Below are positions 54,901-60,900 of a stretch of 64,000 nt of DNA, piece by piece. The notes beneath the pieces are model-generated. The model made no database searches. It saw nothing but the letters and a program-made list of their open reading frames with translations, and had not been told where the DNA came from. Origin of the DNA: Trileptium ribeirensis (taxonomy: Eukaryota > Nematoda > Enoplea > Enoplida > Thoracostomopsidae); contig JASANE010028021.1 of NCBI GenBank assembly GCA_030248225.1, positions 25,788-89,787 on the forward strand. Reading direction: 5' to 3'. Position 1 is the first letter of the stretch. Every line of letters begins with the position of its first letter. The translations under genes were made by a program, and so were the position numbers.

Positions 54901-57900
54901 ATCATTACTTCAGCCATGTAATACTAACCGCTACAGCATATGATTCAGAAATAAATTGAAATTCGCGACTTAACAATACTTGAACTGGCGACATCTCACG
55001 TTTATCATGAACATACTCGAAAGTGGTAAAACCTATAACAGGTGTATATACTATATTTCCGTCCAAACTACTATTATTTGACATCCTTCATTTCTATAAA
55101 CAGAAATGGCGCATTTTGCTAATTGAATGCAGTAAGACCCAGCGGTAGCTGAGAATGATTTTCCATAAATCAAAATGCATTCAAATTTTCGGTGTTATTT
55201 ATGATCGCAATGACTCATGTTGCTATATCAAGTATTAAATTCCTTCTAACAGTTTTCTGTTATAAATTTGCTAATTTGATCTCATGGAAAATAATTGTTC
55301 TTAAAAATTTTATTACTGTTTAGTATTATAGACCCTGATGTTCAGCAAATATTAATTCCCAAACAGAAGACTTAAAGTAGTTTTCTTATCGAATGTTACG
55401 CTTAAAATACATTGCAGTTGAGAGATATTTGGACCTTTCGCATTATATCTGAATCCAGTTTAGGTGATAATCGAGTCCAGTTTTGACTTACATAGCTGCG
55501 TTGCTCTTTTGTGAGATTAATGTACAATTTGAAATTCTATGACTGTACCCTATTCCTTTTCCTATCTATGTACGGGGACATTACAGTATAACGCGCATTA
55601 TTTACGTCAATATTTTGCGATTTAACTTCGCAATATATTTCACTTGCAAATGATATTGCGATCCCAATTTTTATCATGATACACATAGAACACAAGCACA
55701 GCTGTCCAATTCTGCATATCATTTGATGAACACGGAAAACCGTGCAAACTAGAGGAATGTGCGCCAACACAAACAGCGTTCGTACACCACACAGCTCCTG
55801 TACGTGTTCGAAAAACGGAGAACGCCGATGCAAGAAATATGAACACGAATTTTTACACGACACAGTGCGTGATTTCGATAAATAACATGCCGTACGCACT
55901 AATATTTGACTGATCTATAATCATAACGAACTACTAGCCCTTCGTATTTTGAACGATACATGGAAGCGTACATTGCATGGCGCGTTAACGGGTGAGGTTG
56001 TCGTTCAGCGTGTATTTGTAGGCACGTTGTTGTTCGTTCATGTAGTGCGGTTCCTTAAGGAACTAAGAAACAGTTCTTATACAACGTAGTGGCTAGCGTA
56101 CAAGACTTGTGCCCGAGGGATCTAGGGTTATACCGTGGTTGGAACAAAAGCTTGTTCACGATTGTACAAGTTATGCTTTGGTTTAAAAAGGAAAGAGCTA
56201 ATCGAAATTTAGACTACTGCTTAATTATCTATTTTGTTCGTACACTGACGCACTTGTCGCAGCGCACATTGCGTGGCGCGTTAATTGGCGAGTTTGTCGT
56301 TAGGCCTGCATTCCTACGCACATTGTTGTTCGTTCGCGTTGGCAGGTTCCTTAAGGAACCAAGCAACAGCTTTTATACAGCGTAGTGGCTAGCGCACAAG
56401 ACTTGCGCCCGAACGATCTAGGGTTCAAACCGCAGTGGAGCAAAAGCTTGCTCACGATTGCACAAGTTATGCTTTGGTTTGAAAAGGAAATAGCTAATCG
56501 AAATTTAGACTGCTGCTTAATTACCCCTTTTGTTCGTATATTGACGCACTTGTCGCAGCGTACATTGCGTGGCGCGTTAATTGACGAGTTTTTCTTTCGG
56601 CGTGCATTTGTACGCGCGTTTTTCGTTCGCGTTGTACAGTGAGCTCCTCAGGTTCCTTAAAGAACCGAGCAACAGGTCATATACAGCGTAGTGGCTACAG
56701 TACTAGACTTGCACCCGAGCGATTAGGGTTGAATCCGCGGTTGAAGCAAAAGTTTTCTCGCCACTGTACAAGCTACGCTTTGGTTTAATAAAGAAAGTGT
56801 TAAATGTACATCTACAGAAATTAATAAACAGTGACATTTTTGTTTACTAATGTCTTCGAAATTTATAACAAAGCTAATTTTAGCTTGAATGTAAGATGCC
56901 AATATTTTATTGCGAAAGCTGTTATTCAGCAATCGATTGCCGAATGTGGCTAATCTTCATTCTTATATCTTTACAAGGTACAAAAGCGTTATCAAATATA
57001 CGCACCTGTATGTATCTCAGTGCGTACAAACAATCATCTTTTCAGACCAATACGTGTTTCCAATTTAGCTGTTATGATCCGTGGTATCGCTACCCGGTAA
57101 ACGGTAAACATAGTTCGCCCAAATTTTTAGGGCGTTTAACTGTGTTCATAGTAGTGAGATCACTTGCGAAACACCTGAATAATAAGTTAAATCATGTGGA
57201 GTCGATAGGAAGTATGGCCGATTACCCCCTAAAGGCCGGACTCTCCTCAACCAAATCTACCCAAACCCGAAGGCAACACACACTCCTTCGCTCCGATGGC
57301 GTACGATAAATTATAGCTAAAATAGATTAAAACAGAGTAAGACGTTGCAAAAATTGAGGTCGAATTGACAAAAATAGGAAAAAATCTATCGCAGATTGGC
57401 AAGAATTGGGAATAGTTTTACCAAAATTGGAAAAAATTTTGGGTTCCTAAAAACATAAAATGTTTATCTCCCGTTACGTGGCCCTTACAAGACAATATAC
57501 CCACTTCTATGCTAGCGGATCTTCGACACCTATGAGTTGAATCTAACTAAATTTCAAAAAATGACTACGAATTTTTCAATGCTTACCGACAGGCTTTTGA
57601 ACACACTGGTTTTCTTGAATTATATAACCTGACGCGCATTCGCATGTCTCCGAATTCGGATTACACACTGAGCCGCCTGTACATATTTCATCGTTTCCAC
57701 AAGATTGGCCCGGCAAGGCTGTAATTGAAATCACCGTACCTACAGGATCTGCAACTTTGCGTCATAAAAATCGACGGAAGCATTGTGCATTTACCATCAC
57801 TTTATTATTTTAGCAGCAGCCAGGCATTGCGTTATTTTCAGATGGGATAACTAAATTCACTATATTTCCAAAGGACACTCCAAAATGATACTTCACTCTG

Positions 57901-60900
57901 TTGACCATCTGCATTTCCGTGACATCGATTTTATAAAGTTGCAATATTGCTTGGTAAAAGACGTCGTAACTTATAACCATATATTTGAAGGTTTACCAGA
58001 ACTAAATGTACTGACTCAATTTCACCGCCGGTGTTAGCTATATTATTTTCGTGTTGGCCATAACAATTATAGTCGGACTTCAATGGCTATTTCAATTTAA
58101 ATTTAATGTAATAGATTCTTTACATCAATGTGGTCGTTATCCCTTGCAAGTTTTCGTTTAATAACTTAAGAAATATGACAGGATTTATGAAGCTTAATGT
58201 GAAGTTTTGACCTGTTGATGGATCTTTAGCAGCTTGCAATATTGTCATCTATAAAAACTAGCGGTACGCTATTATAATGTTTTCAGAATATACTTTTTGA
58301 TTTTTCACAAGATAATAAATTATACAGTTTTAACACACCGTATTTGAAGAACACGATAAAATTCTTTCTGCATGAATGTTGTCATTTTCAAACGATGTAG
58401 ATAATAATGCGTGGCGTGAGCGTACGTGGCGTAAGAAACCTCGCTTTAACAATCTCCAGCCAGTTACACGTTATCAACAAAATTTATTCAAAAAATATAT
58501 TACTGGGAACATAAGTATTAACGTATTAATAAGGTATAAATATTATTAACCCAAAACAATGTCTTTTAGAACCTTAGAATTTTATACCAAACGTCATTTT
58601 ATAATAAAGAATTGATACGAATGAAACAGAAGCTACACACATTTACCCCATCAGAGACTCATACAATTTTCCTATGATGCCACGTCGATACTGTTATTCG
58701 TAATAAGGACTAGTTTATATCGACGTAAAGTCCATTTTAGGCATGTATTGCCGAAATCTAGATTAACTGTCGGATTTTACATCCTGGCTAGATTTGGCCT
58801 ACTCTTGGATAGGTATGCCAGGCTTGTGGCCTGGTTTGTAACTTACTAGCGCACTTTGCACTACGTTTTAAAACTGGCTGATAGCAATCGAGTATCATAA
58901 ATTTGTATCTATCATAAATATCCTCATCAAGGGCGTAACCAAGGGGGGACATGGGGGAATGTCCCCCCCTTGGGAGGGCCGAGAGTAAAATTAAAAAAAT
59001 TTGCTGTTTTGGCGCTTATGGCTACTCGTCCCGCTTATTATGTATTATATATGTTGTGGTGTTCGATTATGTGCGTTGTCATAATCAATAATGTGATATA
59101 TTATTTTTTATTGTTTCAGTTAATAAGTTGTTCATTGGTCGATATTATTATTATTAATTATTATTATTGTGCTAAGAATGAGTAATTCTGAATTCCCCCA
59201 TCGCGACGACGAACCTACCCCCAAGCGTTCCAAACAAACAAAACTAGCCGCATTCCTGGCATCGCCTGCAACTTCGTCCTCTTCAGAAGCCACAACTAGC
59301 GCCGAGCCAGCATCTTTACCCGACATACCAATTGTTAGGCAAGAAAGAACCGCCCCGGATATTCAGCCCGCTACAGAATACATCGACATAGCGGAGGCCT
59401 TGAGATTGCGAGCCTCAGGCACCATGACACGGGCGGATAGATTACGGTTCATTGACAAAACTTTGAAGGTTGATGCGGGCTACAAGTTTCCATACTCAGA
59501 ACATTCCGGCCGAAAGTATTATGTCGGTATCAGACACATTACGGCTCCGCGTTATCAAACTTATTATTATTCCCCTGAACTACGAGGTTTGTTGTGCCTG
59601 CCGTGTGTTTTGTTTGCGCCCGAAACAACCGGAAAGGGTGGTAAGCAAAAAATGGGCCGTCTGGTGAGTGAAGCTCTCTGCGACTTCAAGAAACTCACCG
59701 GGAAAGACAGTTACCTGGACATCCACTTAACACGGCATTATCATGCATTTTCGGTGCAAGCCCTTCAAGGACTTCGGGAAACAGGTGTACATGGTGATGT
59801 TTGCAGCCAATTAGACACACAACGAGCGGATAAAATCAGCCACAATCGCGGAATATTCCGGGCACTCATACACGAAATAGAAACTTGCGGCAGGCTTAAC
59901 GTGGGCTTGAGGGGTCACCGGGATGATGGACCGATAGACACTAACGTGGATTTGGAGCACATAGACTTTACACAAGGGAACCTTCGGGCCCTCTTGCAGA
60001 AAGCCGCAATTCGTGATGAAGCACTGGCTAATCACTTCCAAAACGGACCCCGCAACGCAATGTATTTGTCTCCAAAGGTCCAGAACGATTTAATTGACTG
60101 TATTGGAACCGTAATGTTACGCAAAATATCATCTGAGATTCAAGACGCTAAATTATTTGCGATCCAAGCTGATGAGACAACCGACTTATCGAAAACGGAA
60201 CAGCTTGCTATTATTGTGAGATACGTCGACTCAAAACACCAAATTTGCGAAACTTTTACGGGGTTAGTCAACCTGACGGAAACGACAGGCGAAGCTATCT
60301 CCCAAAAGTTGATGGAACAAGTCGCAGCGTTGGGGCTGGATAAAGCTAACATGGTCGGGCAGGGCTACGATGGCGCGTCAGCCATGAGTGGAAAAGTCAA
60401 CGGAGTTCAATCCTTTGTGCGCAGCCAATGTCCCAATGCTACGTACGTCCACTGTTACAGTCACTGTTTGAACCTGGTTCTCAGAAAAAGCTCAAATATA
60501 CCGGAAATTCGAGCAGCCGTTACGGCTATCCAAGATGCCGCTAATTTCTTCAAAAATTCCGCACAACGAGTCAATCTACTGGAAGCCGTCATTGCCGAAT
60601 TTTGCCCCGCCGTTCGCCATAGTCGTCTAAAACAACATTGCGCCACAAGATGGGTCGAAAGGCATGATTCCGTGTTCGTTTTCTTGGAGTTATACAAGCC
60701 ATTAATCAGCGTCTTAAATGCAACAAAAGAATACGGTCTAGTGAATAACATCACTTCACCGGTATTTCTGGTTTCTGTTTTGGTGCTGAGGGAGGTTCTT
60801 GGATTAAGCAAAGACGTGTCCACTCTGCTTCAAGCAAAACAATTGACCTTCATTGCGGCATCGGCGGAAATCGATCGCGTTATCGCTACACTAACAGAAT

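Noticed and set aside
56089..56642. Two consecutive similar open frames (98 and 85 codons) that look like a protein repeat
   Set aside because: They are the same register of a 296-bp tRNA-derived tandem repeat; the frame stays open by repetition, and no domain or splice context supports coding.
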